From NCBI GenBank assembly GCA_003644825.1, contig QNDJ01000130.1, forward strand, positions 1 to 5,824: 5,824 nt of DNA. Reading direction: 5' to 3'. The notes below the pieces were generated by a model. The model made no database searches. It had not been told where the DNA came from and saw only the letters and a program-made list of their open reading frames with translations. Position numbers and translations under genes: made by a program. Source of the stretch: B21-G16 sp003644825 [NCBI: Candidatus Zhuqueibacterota bacterium] (GTDB lineage: Bacteria; SM23-31; B21-G16). Positions 1 through 5,824 of this stretch are shown here, one piece after another. Every line of letters starts with the position of its first letter. Position 1 is the first letter of the stretch.

Positions 1-43
1 ATATATATTTGGAAATATATGTAAACTTTAAAATGAGCAGCAA

Positions 44-63
44 TGGTGCATAATATTGCACCA
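44..63. repeat. Short inverted repeat, 7-bp arms with 6-nt centre
   Basis: The arms TGGTGCA (44-50) and TGCACCA (57-63) are exact reverse complements around the centre TAATAT. A related TTGCAC occurs again at 79-84. The symmetry would suit a dimeric transcription-factor operator about 120 bp upstream of the putative promoter, or a small hairpin. No T-run follows, so it does not look like an intrinsic terminator for an upstream gene. A 7-bp match can arise by chance in AT-rich DNA, so its function is unproven. Confidence 0.4.
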
Positions 64-66
64 CAC

Positions 67-79
67 AGGTGAATTGATT
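67..79 (+). repeat. 13-bp direct repeat, first copy (second at 269-281)
   Basis: AGGTGAATTGATT occurs exactly at 67-79 and again at 269-281, where its first half is part of the strong Shine-Dalgarno-like run GGAGGTGA. A looser version, AGGTATTATCAACTAAAA, lies at 360-377 just before the receptor start and shares TCAACTAAAAA (368-378) with 281-291. The copies may be remnants of a duplicated leader segment or a repeated binding site. Chance is possible given the AT-rich composition. Confidence 0.35.
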
Positions 80-161
80 TGCACTGTAAGAGCTTTCAGG
101 TTTAAAGTAAAACATTAATCATCATCGATAACTTCTTGATTTCTCTGATAAATAGATATTA

Positions 162-190
162 TTTAGATATTCTTAGTTTAATGGTATAAT
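162..190 (+). promoter_or_regulatory. Possible sigma-70-like promoter for the receptor operon
   Basis: TATAAT at 185-190 matches the -10 consensus exactly. It lies 17 nt downstream of TTTAGA (162-167), which matches four of six bases of TTGACA. The run continues into TTTTTG (190-195), so the segment is also a near but imperfect match to the Bacteroidota -7 element TAnnTTTG. Transcription from here would begin around 197 and leave an mRNA leader of about 190 nt. The region is so AT-rich that similar boxes arise easily; this is only the best candidate on the plus strand. Confidence 0.3.
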
Positions 191-266
191 TTTTGTATAT
201 ATAATTTAAGCAAAGCAGATGTAGAGGTTATTTTATAGTCATATTAAAAAATCAAAATTAAAAAAA

Positions 267-384
267 GGAGGTGAATTGATTCAACTAAAAAAAATAATGT
301 ATAAGGGAGGTGGTAAAAAAACAGTAGAAATAAGGGGGGCTACTAAGAATAACATTTTTAGGTATTATCAACTAAAAAGGAGGG
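267..384 (+). promoter_or_regulatory. Leader with four Shine-Dalgarno-like purine runs
   Basis: Four G-rich runs sit in an A-rich background: GGAGGTGA (267-274), GGGAGGTGG (305-313), GGGGGG (334-339) and GGAGGG (379-384). Only the last has an ATG at normal spacing, the receptor start at 389. The first is followed closely by a TTG at 276. The second and third have no ATG, GTG or TTG at usable distance. They may be standby ribosome-binding sites, sites for a GGA-binding regulator of the CsrA type, or relics of duplicated leader sequence. Only the motifs and positions are observed; the roles are inferred. Confidence 0.4.
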
Positions 385-389
385 TGTAA
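276..389 (+). CDS. Possible short leader ORF overlapping the receptor start
   Basis: Reading from TTG at 276 gives 37 codons and a TAA at 387-389 that shares its last base with the receptor ATG (TAATG). Such overlaps are typical of translational coupling. An internal ATG at 297 would give 30 residues. The peptide is strongly basic, rich in Lys and Arg, with no membrane segment and no family I recognise. GGAGG at 267-271 lies only 4 nt before the TTG, which is tight, and the ATG at 297 has no close ribosome binding site. The frame may be open by chance in a purine-rich leader with few stops. Treat it as a candidate only. Confidence 0.2.
   Translation: MIQLKKIMYKGGGKKTVEIRGATKNNIFRYYQLKRRV
379..384 (+). 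promoter_or_regulatory. Ribosome binding site of the receptor gene
   Basis: GGAGGG lies 4 to 5 nt before the ATG at 389, a strong match to the 16S anti-Shine-Dalgarno sequence. It fixes the receptor start, which is also supported by an in-frame TAG at 359-361 upstream and by the signal peptide that begins at this ATG. Confidence 0.85.
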
Positions 390-3337
390 TGCTTAACAGA
401 TTATTGGTAGTTGGTTTGTTACTATTGCTTATACCTGCGCTTGTCTTTGCTTCTGATGGAACAACAGGTAAACTTGCTGGTAGAGCAATAGATAAAGCGA
501 CAGGAGAACCTCTACCTGGTGTAAATATTACAATCGAAAACACAACGCTTGGTGCAGCAACAGACCAGAATGGTAATTATTTTATCAATAACATTCCAGC
601 CGGGACGTATACAGTTGTTGCATCTTATATAGGATACGAAAAGATAAGGGTTGAGAATGTTAAGATATTACCGGACTATACAACCAAGCGAGATTTTGAG
701 ATGGTTGAGACCCAGATAGAGGGAGAAGTAGTAGTAGTAACAGCTGAAAGGCCTTTAATTCAGCAGGACGTTACCAATACGGTGAGAATTGCAACAAAAG
801 AGGAAATCGACCAGCTTCCAACAAGAGGAACAGGCTCAGTGGTTCAACTTCAGACAGGTGTTGTTAATTATGGTTATGGCGGCTACAGGATTAGAGGTGG
901 AAGAGGAGATGAGGTTACATATATTGTTGATGGTTTTGAGGTACAGAGTTATTATGGAGGTGGTTCATCTTTTTCAGTTAACAATGCTGCTATAAGTCAG
1001 TTACAGGTATCCACTGGTGGTTTTAATGCTGAGTACGGCAGGCAGATGTCGGGTGCTGTTAATGTAGTTACCAGAAGTGGTTCACCGGATTATCATGGTT
1101 CTATTCAGGCTATAACTGATGCATTGGCAGGTGACTGGATGAATACTTATAATTATGGTTATAATGTTTATGATTTTTCATTCAGCGGCAGGATACCTTT
1201 TACAGGAAGAAAAGGAACATTCTACATTTCCGGTGAAAGAGAATGGAAGGCTGATAGAGCCCCAAGACCTTTCGTTGACAGAATGAGAGATGACCTTCGT
1301 AAACTATATGTTCCAAAAACAGAAACAGATTACTGGACTAAATTTCCTGAGGGCAGGTATCTTTCAGTAACACATAATCCTAATTATTATCAGGATGGAA
1401 GAATACCAGATCAGGATTTAAGTGCGTGGCACTGGCATGGTAAATTTAACTATCGTTTAACCAACAGTATTAATTTAGAAGCTGGATTTTTTGGCAGAAA
1501 GCATAGATCGTCGTCTTACTGGTACAGAGGTAGATTTGACCTTACACAGAATTATTCTTCCTTTTTCAGGAATAATGTAGCTTACATAAAGGCGACTCAT
1601 ACTTTAAGTTCTAAGACGTTTTATACAATTGGTTTTAACTACAGTTTCGAGAATAGCAGAGGTTATGCTTCCAAGCATGGTTACAGAATAAGTGAATATT
1701 ATAGAAGTGTTCTGAACCAGTATGATGAGCTGCGGCTTTACTATGACCCCTATGCAGATGAAAAAGGTCTTATAAGAAGTACAAGTTTTGGTGAAACCCA
1801 TTTTGCTTATATGACCATTAAAGGAGATGTAACCAGTCAGATTAACCTTAATCATCAACTTCAGGCTGGTTTTGATTTTCAGAGACACACATTGAGAAGT
1901 TTTTCGATGGGTGGTTTACGAAAAGCTATGCAGAATCCACAGCAATTTACGATTCAGAATATCACTTCCTGGGGTTTTGACTGGCCAAGGGATAAAGATG
2001 GTTCTTATAAACAGCCTGATGTAGTTGACACTGAAATAGGTGGCGTTTACTATTATTTTGATCCGAACCACCCTTACTTCACCGAGAATGTAAAAAGGTG
2101 GGGAAAGGTTAATAGTGGTGTAAAGGCTCCAAAGAATCCTATTCAGTTTGCACTTTATCTGCAGGATAAAATAGAGTATGAAGGTCTCGTGATAAATGCT
2201 GGAATCAGATTTGATTATTACGACCCTGATTCTCCGGTTATTCTTGATTACAATGAGCCTATTGATCCTGAGACGAACAAGTTGAAAATAGGCGACAAGC
2301 AGGTATCCCAGCGAATAAGTCCGAGGTTGGGTCTTGGATTTCCTGTAACTGATAGGACATTATTGCACGTTAATTATGGTAAGTTTTATCAGATGCCGAC
2401 CTGGAATAGAATTATTATTGGCTATGACACATTTGAAGATAGAGCTAAAAGAGGTTCTATAGCTTACAGTCGGAATCCGAGATTAAAACCCGAAACAACT
2501 ACCGCTTATGAAGCAGGGGTAACCCAGCAGCTTGGTGAGTATTTCAGAATGGACTTTACTGCATATTACAAGGATGTTCTTGACCTTGTTATCAGGGAAA
2601 GAGTTGCGTCATTACTAGGATATTTCTCCCAGTATAAGAATGGAGACTTTGGAACATTAAAAGGTTTTGATTTCGGTATTACATTAAGGAGATATCATAA
2701 TATTTCTATTCAGTTTGCATACAGTCTTGGATATGCTCTTGGAACAGGTTCAACATCTGATTCTAATTCGAGGGTAATCTGGATTGGTGCAACACCTCCA
2801 TCACAGACATATCCACTTGATTATGACCAGAGACATAAGATATCTGTTTCTCTGGATTACAGGGTTCCAAGGGATGGCGGACCGGTTATTTTAGGAAGAA
2901 AGATTTTCTCCGATGCAGGAATTAATGTTGTATTCAATGGAGGTAGTGGTTTTCCATATACACCTTGTAAGCAACCAAATAACAGGATAAGCTTACAGGC
3001 AGATGCACCGGTCAATGATGGTCCAATTAACTCCAGTTATGGGCCCTGGCTTTATGATATAAATATTAAAGCCAATAAGATTTTCAGAGTGACCAGCAGA
3101 CTAAAAGTTAATGCGTATATATGGGCAATGAATGTGATGGACAGGATAAATCCTTATAGAGTTTATCCTACAACTGGAGACTGGAGGTCTACTGGATGGT
3201 TAGATACAAAACCCGGAAAAGAATGGCTTGCTCAATATGGAGAGCAGGCAAGAAAACTGTATGAAGAAGTTACATTAAGCCCATTTAATTTCAGAGCACC
3301 GAGACAGGTACGTTTTGGTCTGGAACTTATATTTTAA
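389..3337 (+). CDS. TonB-dependent outer-membrane receptor with carboxypeptidase-like regulatory domain
   Basis: The protein is an outer-membrane beta-barrel receptor expected to import or bind a ligand using TonB-ExbBD energy. It is complete at 982 aa, normal for receptors with this extra N-terminal domain. Residues 1-21 are a signal peptide (MLNRLL, a Leu-rich core, then LVFA|SD). Residues 27-95 form a CarboxypepD_reg-like beta-sandwich with the typical GEPLPGVNITIE, TDQNGNYFINNIPAGTY and IGYE segments. EVVVVTAERP (113-122) resembles a TonB box. The plug follows (about 123-235) with YRIRGGRGDE, VDGFEV and GRQMSGAVNVVTRSG. The rest is a barrel of Tyr/Phe-rich alternating strands ending in RQVRFGLELIF, a C-terminal aromatic signal for the BAM complex. 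SusC proteins share this N-terminal architecture, but no SusD follows. The ligand is unknown, so no gene symbol is given. The family call is secure; substrate and regulation are not visible. Confidence 0.95.
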   Translation: MLNRLLVVGLLLLLIPALVFASDGTTGKLAGRAIDKATGEPLPGVNITIENTTLGAATDQNGNYFINNIPAGTYTVVASYIGYEKIRVENVKILPDYTTKRDFEMVETQIEGEVVVVTAERPLIQQDVTNTVRIATKEEIDQLPTRGTGSVVQLQTGVVNYGYGGYRIRGGRGDEVTYIVDGFEVQSYYGGGSSFSVNNAAISQLQVSTGGFNAEYGRQMSGAVNVVTRSGSPDYHGSIQAITDALAGDWMNTYNYGYNVYDFSFSGRIPFTGRKGTFYISGEREWKADRAPRPFVDRMRDDLRKLYVPKTETDYWTKFPEGRYLSVTHNPNYYQDGRIPDQDLSAWHWHGKFNYRLTNSINLEAGFFGRKHRSSSYWYRGRFDLTQNYSSFFRNNVAYIKATHTLSSKTFYTIGFNYSFENSRGYASKHGYRISEYYRSVLNQYDELRLYYDPYADEKGLIRSTSFGETHFAYMTIKGDVTSQINLNHQLQAGFDFQRHTLRSFSMGGLRKAMQNPQQFTIQNITSWGFDWPRDKDGSYKQPDVVDTEIGGVYYYFDPNHPYFTENVKRWGKVNSGVKAPKNPIQFALYLQDKIEYEGLVINAGIRFDYYDPDSPVILDYNEPIDPETNKLKIGDKQVSQRISPRLGLGFPVTDRTLLHVNYGKFYQMPTWNRIIIGYDTFEDRAKRGSIAYSRNPRLKPETTTAYEAGVTQQLGEYFRMDFTAYYKDVLDLVIRERVASLLGYFSQYKNGDFGTLKGFDFGITLRRYHNISIQFAYSLGYALGTGSTSDSNSRVIWIGATPPSQTYPLDYDQRHKISVSLDYRVPRDGGPVILGRKIFSDAGINVVFNGGSGFPYTPCKQPNNRISLQADAPVNDGPINSSYGPWLYDINIKANKIFRVTSRLKVNAYIWAMNVMDRINPYRVYPTTGDWRSTGWLDTKPGKEWLAQYGEQARKLYEEVTLSPFNFRAPRQVRFGLELIF

Positions 3338-3345
3338 GTTGTAAT

Positions 3346-3382
3346 TTTCCCGATGCCTGATGTTAAATCAGGCATCGGGAAA
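3346..3382 (+). terminator. Strong intergenic hairpin, possible terminator or attenuator
   Basis: Bases 3346-3361 and 3367-3382 are exact reverse complements, giving a 16-bp stem with a GTTAA loop. The core TCCCGATGCCTGA pairs with TCAGGCATCGGGA. It starts 9 nt after the receptor stop codon. The bases after the stem, TATTAAGTT, are not a true T-run, so termination may be partial or absent. An alternative role is an mRNA-stabilising or processing hairpin that makes the receptor and its downstream partner accumulate at different levels. The structure is seen directly; the function is inferred. Confidence 0.65.
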
Positions 3383-3406
3383 TATTAAGTTAAACAATTA
3401 AATGAA

Positions 3407-3413
3407 GAGGTGA
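3407..3413 (+). promoter_or_regulatory. Ribosome binding site of the downstream secreted-protein gene
   Basis: GAGGTGA lies 5 nt before the ATG at 3419, an almost ideal Shine-Dalgarno match. It decides the start codon, and the reading frame from there opens with a signal peptide. Having its own strong site means the second gene can be translated independently of the receptor. Confidence 0.8.
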
Positions 3414-3418
3414 CCCTT

Positions 3419-5824
3419 ATGAGAAAAAACTTGCTTAGAAGACTGTTGATTCTCGGTTTCGTAGTTATCATTGGCATTTCGTTTTTTGCTTTCAGCTACA
3501 TAGGTGTACCAACAGCAGAAAAGGGTAAGTATAAACTGGCAAAGAATGCGGTTATTGATAATGATACCTGGATTGATAGAAATAATGTCAGAATGGTAAC
3601 TACAAACAGGGGATCTATTTCCTGGGATATAGTAACCGGGAATGCAGGTCTTGAATATCCAAAGGGAACCGGTAAGCTGGCGGTGTTTGCTGCTGGAATC
3701 TGGGTTTATGGTATGGTAGGAGAAGAGTTGAGAACAGCTGTAGCAGAGTATGGTTTTGAGTATTTCCCTGGAAATATAACCAGCCAGGCAGGAACTACGC
3801 CGGTTACCTTTGCTGATGGAACTGAACAGAGGTGGCAGGTTCTTAAACTTAACAAAGAAGATGGTCCTGAAAACCCGGATTATAGCTTATGGAAGGAGAT
3901 GGCACAGTACGGAGCTCCTGTAGATGAAAATGGTAATCCTAAACTCATAGGCGACCAGATGCTATGGACTATCTTTAATGATGCAGACCCTGCAAAGCAC
4001 ACTCATGGTAGAATGGGGCAGACTCGACCTCTTAACATTGAGGTCAGGGAATCTATTTTTGAATTTGATAAGTCAGGTCCTCTTGGAAATACTGTATTTA
4101 TTAAATTACACTTTATTAATAAAGGGCCTGATACTTTGACAGGATTTTATGCTTCATTCTGGAGTGACCCGGACCTTGGAGATGCTTTTAATGATCTTGT
4201 TGGTTGTGACCCGGAATTAGGTCTCGGATATGTTTATAATGCCGATAATAATGATGGTGTTTATGTAGGTGAAGGTGCCTGCTGTGGATATGACTTCTTT
4301 CAGGGTATTAGAGACCCGGAAGGAAATATTCTTCCTATGACTTCTTTTAACAAGTATATTAATGGAACAGACCCGAGAACTCCATGGGAAGCATATTACT
4401 CTGCTCAGGGTTTAAAAGCCGATGGAACTCCTCTTATTGACCCTACAACTGGTGCTGTTACAAAGTTCGCTATGAACGGAGACCCGGTAACAAATTCCGG
4501 CTGGATAGATTCTGCGCCTGCTGATAGAAGATTGATGTTATCTTCCGGTCCGACAATTCTTAAACCGGGCGATGAAAATACCATCGTTGTTGCTCTGGTT
4601 CTTGGTACAGGAAAAGAGAGATTGGGAGCAATTTCGGCTGTTAGATATAATGACATTTTTGCTCAGGGTGCATTTGACATCGGATTTCAGGTTCCACCAG
4701 ACCCACCTGCTCCTAATGTTACTGTAGTTCCTTTAGAGAACTCATTTTACATTTCCTGGCAGGATAACGCTGAAAGCTATGAAGCTGCAGGGTATGAATT
4801 CGAAGGTTATAATGTTTATGTAACCAATAAGCCTGCTGTTACTCAGAAGAGTGGCTGGAAACGGGTATATACTTTTGATAAGGTTAATGGTGTTCAGAGT
4901 ATCTTTGGAGTTACTTTTGACGAGAGCACGGGTCTTCTTTTAGAATCACCAATTCAACTGGGAACAGATTCCGGTATAAAAAGATGGATAAAGGTTACAT
5001 CTGATGAATGGATTGGTGGTGCTTATCCATTAATTCCTCAAAAAGAATATTATTATGCAGTAACATCTTATGCATACAACCCGATAGGTGCTCCAAAGGC
5101 TCTTGAATCTACTTTTAATCAGTTAACAATAATTCCCAAGGCTGCTTTACCTGGAACTGACTATTCGGGTGTGGATCCCGGGACCCCAACTGAAGCTGAA
5201 CACACTTCTGGTATAAGTACCGGTAAAGTATATGTTAATGTAGTTAATCCTCAAATTGTTACAGGGCAAACATATAAGGTTACTTTTTCTGATATGGGTG
5301 ATGGAACTGTAGGATGGAATTTGCTTGCTGGTAATGTTACAAAAATTTCAAAGAATACTAATTTTTCTGGCGACTGGAATTATCCATTTGTAGATGGTTT
5401 AATAGTTAGAGTATCAGGAATAACTACTGCACCTTCTTCTGGAGAAGTTGTTCCTCTTCCTGCTGCCGGTGATAAATTAGGTTTCAAGGCTATGCTTACA
5501 GATTATGCCAACTATTATGCAGGCGGTGGTTCAGAGTTAACACCTGCTATGTGGGGTCATGACCTTGAAGTAAGGTTCACAAGCACCGGTTCTAAAGCAT
5601 CACATTTTCAGGGCTGGGGAAACTGGGATTCACCTTTAGGATTAGTGGATGTTCCCTATGAAGTATGGGATATTCAAGCAGACCCACCACAGCAGGTTTG
5701 CACACAATTCTATGACAGAGATAAAGATGACCAGTATGATGTAGGGAATAGAGAATATATTGCTGCTATTATGCGCCCCTATGATACAAATACTGAATAT
5801 ACTTGGAGCGATCCCCTTGCCGGC
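3419..5824 (+). CDS. Large secreted protein with fibronectin type III-like domain, 3' end cut by the window
   Basis: The frame is open for 802 codons to the window edge, so the C-terminus is missing. Residues 1-26 form a signal peptide: basic MRKNLLRR, a hydrophobic stretch, then a likely cut after AFS. The N-terminal half carries motifs I recall from secreted proteins of Ignavibacteria, Calditrichota and Marinimicrobia: NRGSISWD (63-70), NAGLEYPKGTGKLAVFAAGIWVYG (75-98), IEVRESIFEFD (207-217), FWSDPDLGDA (247-256) and GYVYNADNNDG (270-280). A fibronectin type III-like module spans about 428-555, from a PPDPPAP linker through ISWQDN and GYNVYV to YYYAVTSYAYNP. YVNVVNPQIVTGQTYKVTF (605-623) opens a further beta domain. 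An acidic YDRDKDDQYD (765-774) may bind calcium. Cysteines are few: 263, 288, 289 and 761. No enzyme signature was seen. Relatives often end in a type IX secretion sorting domain, which would lie beyond this window. It follows the receptor by 81 nt and probably shares its operon. Function unknown; surface or cell-envelope partner of the receptor is inferred. Confidence 0.85.
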   Translation, partial: MRKNLLRRLLILGFVVIIGISFFAFSYIGVPTAEKGKYKLAKNAVIDNDTWIDRNNVRMVTTNRGSISWDIVTGNAGLEYPKGTGKLAVFAAGIWVYGMVGEELRTAVAEYGFEYFPGNITSQAGTTPVTFADGTEQRWQVLKLNKEDGPENPDYSLWKEMAQYGAPVDENGNPKLIGDQMLWTIFNDADPAKHTHGRMGQTRPLNIEVRESIFEFDKSGPLGNTVFIKLHFINKGPDTLTGFYASFWSDPDLGDAFNDLVGCDPELGLGYVYNADNNDGVYVGEGACCGYDFFQGIRDPEGNILPMTSFNKYINGTDPRTPWEAYYSAQGLKADGTPLIDPTTGAVTKFAMNGDPVTNSGWIDSAPADRRLMLSSGPTILKPGDENTIVVALVLGTGKERLGAISAVRYNDIFAQGAFDIGFQVPPDPPAPNVTVVPLENSFYISWQDNAESYEAAGYEFEGYNVYVTNKPAVTQKSGWKRVYTFDKVNGVQSIFGVTFDESTGLLLESPIQLGTDSGIKRWIKVTSDEWIGGAYPLIPQKEYYYAVTSYAYNPIGAPKALESTFNQLTIIPKAALPGTDYSGVDPGTPTEAEHTSGISTGKVYVNVVNPQIVTGQTYKVTFSDMGDGTVGWNLLAGNVTKISKNTNFSGDWNYPFVDGLIVRVSGITTAPSSGEVVPLPAAGDKLGFKAMLTDYANYYAGGGSELTPAMWGHDLEVRFTSTGSKASHFQGWGNWDSPLGLVDVPYEVWDIQADPPQQVCTQFYDRDKDDQYDVGNREYIAAIMRPYDTNTEYTWSDPLAG

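Larger units (their letters stand above)
1..388. other. AT-rich upstream intergenic region
   Basis: No convincing protein gene was found here. On the plus strand all three frames hit stops within the first 53 bases, so at most a few terminal codons of an upstream gene could be present. No tRNA fold or recognisable riboswitch was seen. The region holds a short inverted repeat (44-63), a 13-bp direct repeat (67-79 and 269-281), a possible promoter near 162-190, and a purine-rich leader from about 260 to 388 that feeds the receptor gene. It is most simply the promoter and 5' untranslated region of the receptor operon. Confidence 0.7.

Noticed and set aside
3-53. Possible tail of an upstream gene ending at TAA 51-53
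   Set aside because: Only 16 codons are visible, in AT-rich sequence, with no supporting protein pattern; it cannot be told from chance.
1-388. Cobalamin riboswitch or other metabolite riboswitch before the receptor
   Set aside because: No conserved B12-box-like core or other riboswitch core was recognised; the leader is A-rich and poorly structured by eye.
358-543. Minus-strand open frame of 61 codons opposite the receptor signal peptide
   Set aside because: It lies antisense to a well-supported start and signal-peptide region, and has no ribosome binding site or recognisable family.
789-995. Plus-strand alternative frame of 68 codons inside the receptor gene
   Set aside because: It overlaps the plug-domain coding sequence, whose motifs are clear in the main frame; the alternative peptide is low-complexity and Gln/Met-rich.
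1604-1888. Minus-strand open frame of 94 codons
   Set aside because: It lies entirely opposite the barrel region of the receptor, without start signals or a recognised domain.
3419-3500. Twin-arginine signal peptide, from the RR at residues 7-8
   Set aside because: The residues around RR do not match the S/T-RRxFLK pattern, and the core is strongly hydrophobic as in ordinary Sec signals.
4405-4656. Minus-strand open frame of 83 codons
   Set aside because: It is opposite the continuous 802-codon frame of the secreted protein, which has a start, ribosome binding site and recognisable motifs.
3419-5824. SusD-type nutrient-binding lipoprotein as partner of the receptor
   Set aside because: There is no lipobox cysteine after the signal peptide, and the visible protein is beta-rich with a fibronectin type III-like module, whereas SusD is a helical TPR-type protein.
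1-5824. CRISPR array, transposon ends, tRNA or phage defence genes
   Set aside because: No regularly spaced repeats, transposase motifs, terminal inverted repeats or tRNA folds were found on either strand.

Overview
The window reads as a low-GC (roughly 40 %, estimated by eye) chromosomal segment from a Gram-negative bacterium of the Fibrobacterota-Chlorobiota-Bacteroidota (FCB) superphylum. The evidence is an outer-membrane TonB-dependent receptor with an N-terminal carboxypeptidase-D-like regulatory domain, followed by a large secreted protein of a type I recall from Ignavibacteria, Calditrichota, Marinimicrobia and related candidate phyla. Both genes have strong Shine-Dalgarno sequences, which are uncommon in classical Bacteroidia, so a deeper FCB lineage fits better. 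This placement is inference; no marker gene is present.

Layout: 1-388 is an AT-rich upstream region with no convincing protein gene. It holds a 7-bp inverted repeat (44-63), a 13-bp direct repeat (67-79 and 269-281), a possible sigma-70-like promoter (162-190), and a purine-rich leader with four Shine-Dalgarno-like runs. A possible short leader ORF (276-389) ends in a TAATG overlap with the receptor start. The receptor gene is complete (389-3337, 982 aa). The 81-nt gap after it contains a near-perfect 16-bp hairpin (3346-3382). The second gene starts at 3419 behind its own strong ribosome binding site and is still open at the window edge (5824), giving 802 codons of an unfinished protein.

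How they may work together: the receptor is an energised outer-membrane channel of the CarboxypepD_reg/plug/barrel type. Its neighbour is exported, carries a fibronectin type III-like module, and is not a SusD lipoprotein. The arrangement resembles a receptor plus exported partner operon, but the ligand cannot be read from the sequence. The hairpin between the genes could set their relative expression. The most unusual points are the receptor's non-SusD partner, the multi-Shine-Dalgarno leader with an overlapping short ORF, and the intergenic hairpin.
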